From Schlegelella_A sp036272325 (GTDB lineage Bacteria; Pseudomonadota; Gammaproteobacteria; Burkholderiales; Burkholderiaceae_C), in NCBI GenBank assembly GCA_036272325.1, contig DATAYY010000168.1:1-21291 (forward strand): 21,291 nt of DNA, written 5' to 3'. The number at the start of each line of letters is the position of its first letter. Position 1 is the first letter of the stretch. The notes beneath the pieces are model-generated. The model had not been told where the DNA came from and did not search any database. It saw nothing but the letters and a program-made list of their open reading frames with translations. The position numbers were made by a program, and so were the translations under genes. Shown one piece after another: positions 20,623 to 21,291 of this stretch.

Positions 20623-20861
20623 CGCCGGTGGGCGAAGCGCGGGCCGACGCCACCGCCCACCTCTGCCCGCTCTGCGGGAAACCGAACCGCTGCGCGATCG
20701 CGGCTGAAAGCAGCGCCGGGTGCTGGTGCGCCGGCGCCGACTTCAGCGCGGACTTGCGCACGCGCGCTGCGGGCGCGGGCGGCGCGGCACGCTGCATCTG
20801 CGCGCGCTGCGCGAGCGGCGCGGCGCAGCCTTCCGCCGCGAGGAGCCCGGACACGCGCTGA
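20619..20861 (+). CDS. Cysteine-rich CWC family protein (80 aa)
   Basis: The short protein shows CPLCGKPNRCAI (16-27) followed by CWCAGADFS (35-43) and CICARC (59-64). The order CPxCGxxNxC...CWC is that of the Cys_rich_CWC family, putative zinc-binding proteins of unknown function. Eight cysteines (16, 19, 25, 35, 37, 59, 61, 64) would suffice for two zinc sites. ATG 20619 overlaps the previous stop as ATGA, so translation is coupled; no independent ribosome binding site is needed. The last 15 residues are low complexity. There is no signal peptide, so unlike its coupled neighbour it should be cytoplasmic. Confidence 0.82.
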   Translation: MTPVGEARADATAHLCPLCGKPNRCAIAAESSAGCWCAGADFSADLRTRAAGAGGAARCICARCASGAAQPSAARSPDTR

Positions 20862-20865
20862 GCGG

Positions 20866-20871
20866 TACAGT
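20866..20871 (+). promoter_or_regulatory. Putative -10 element TACAGT upstream of the MAPEG gene
   Basis: TACAGT lies 41 bases before ATG 20912, directly after the CWC gene stop. The leader would contain CAGGAG as ribosome binding site. No clear -35. Confidence 0.3.
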
Positions 20872-20911
20872 CGTGCCGATCGCAGCCTGCATGGCACGAT
20901 CAGGAGCGACG

Positions 20912-21291
20912 ATGCGCAACCCGGCGATCCTCTATCCGCTGTTCGCGCTCGCGCCGTGGACGCTGCTGGTGCTCTGGCTGATCCCGATCGCTCGCGTTCG
21001 CTCGGTGCGCCAGCGCGAGATCGCGGCCCACGATTTCGAGTTCGGCGAGTCGGCGAAGGTCCCCGGCAGGGTCAGCCTGCCGAACCGCAACTACATGAAC
21101 CTGCTCGAGCTGCCGATCCTGTTCTACGTCGTCGGCATCGTGCTCTACGTGACCGGCGCCGCATCGTCGCTGGCGATCGCGATCGCGTGGGCATTCGTCG
21201 CCCTGCGCGTCGTCCACAGCCTCATCCACCTGACCTACAACCACGTCCTTCATCGCCTCGCGGCATTCACGCTCGCCTACGTCGCCCTTGC
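20912..21291 (+). CDS. MAPEG-family membrane protein, partial (3' end outside window)
   Basis: The 126 visible codons stay open to the right edge. The first hydrophobic segment (5-27) is followed by a basic/acidic loop, PNRNYMNLLELPILFYVVGI (57-76), a second and third hydrophobic segment (about 66-82 and 86-100) and LRVVHSLIHLTYNHVLHRLA (98-117). The NLLELPxLFY and RxxHSxIHLTYNxVxHR motifs are those of bacterial MAPEG proteins (membrane-associated, eicosanoid and glutathione metabolism family). Human members use glutathione; bacterial members of this short type are mostly uncharacterised. ATG 20912 has AGGAG (20902-20906) upstream. With a typical length near 130-140 residues only a few codons should be missing. 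Confidence 0.88.
   Translation, partial: MRNPAILYPLFALAPWTLLVLWLIPIARVRSVRQREIAAHDFEFGESAKVPGRVSLPNRNYMNLLELPILFYVVGIVLYVTGAASSLAIAIAWAFVALRVVHSLIHLTYNHVLHRLAAFTLAYVAL

Noticed and set aside
1..21291. Search by eye for tRNA, rRNA, CRISPR arrays, insertion-sequence ends and phage genes
   Set aside because: No cloverleaf, repeat-spacer array, transposase, integrase or phage protein was recognised; a dedicated RNA or repeat search could still find small elements.

Overview
The window reads as a chromosomal segment of a very GC-rich (roughly 70% by eye) proteobacterium, most likely a betaproteobacterium. The main evidence is the housekeeping block queG / tsaE-amiC / mutL / miaA, together with small families common in that group (DUF4124, DUF3096, a Gly-rich secreted protein with a CMEGRGY-type tail, a LolD-type ATPase with a long FtsX permease). 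No tRNA, rRNA, CRISPR array, insertion sequence or phage gene was found, and coding density is high on both strands.

Layout. 1-1629 (minus): queG is followed, with an ATGA overlap, by a secreted nucleoside phosphorylase-like gene that runs off the left edge. 1632-3538 (plus): tsaE and amiC overlap by GTGA. 3582-8398 is a stretch of non-housekeeping genes between amiC and mutL, which are neighbours in many proteobacteria. It holds an HSL-type esterase, a secreted protein made of six exact 11-residue repeats, a Gly/His/Trp-rich secreted protein, two small coupled genes, a DedA membrane protein and a divergent HD-GYP-like protein. 8555-12501 (plus): mutL (endonuclease type), an RluF-like pseudouridine synthase and miaA, with a 50-residue DUF3096 membrane protein on the opposite strand. 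12494-15740: an ABC ATPase overlapping the end of miaA, then its 839-residue ten-helix permease. 15745-21291 (plus) is a run of short, mostly uncharacterised genes: DUF1697, DUF1203, a tight trio of Mpo1-like (DUF962), isoprenylcysteine-methyltransferase-like and Coq4-like genes, DUF4345, a hotdog thioesterase, a GFA-type zinc protein, a secreted hypothetical overlapping a Cys-rich CWC protein, and a MAPEG-family gene cut by the right edge.

How the genes relate. The conserved genes serve tRNA and rRNA modification (queG, tsaE, miaA, pseudouridine synthase), septal peptidoglycan splitting (amiC) and mismatch repair (mutL). The points most worth following are: the Mpo1-like/ICMT-like/Coq4-like trio, possibly a lipid or quinone modification unit; the only convincing intrinsic terminator seen, which points plus and lies just upstream of the minus-strand dedA gene, suggesting that the convergent transcript runs antisense across dedA; the hendecad-repeat secreted protein; the secreted nucleoside phosphorylase coupled to queG; and three genes without a Shine-Dalgarno site whose -10-like hexamer ends exactly six bases before the ATG, suggesting leaderless mRNAs. 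All functional calls rest on reading motifs by eye; no database search was run.
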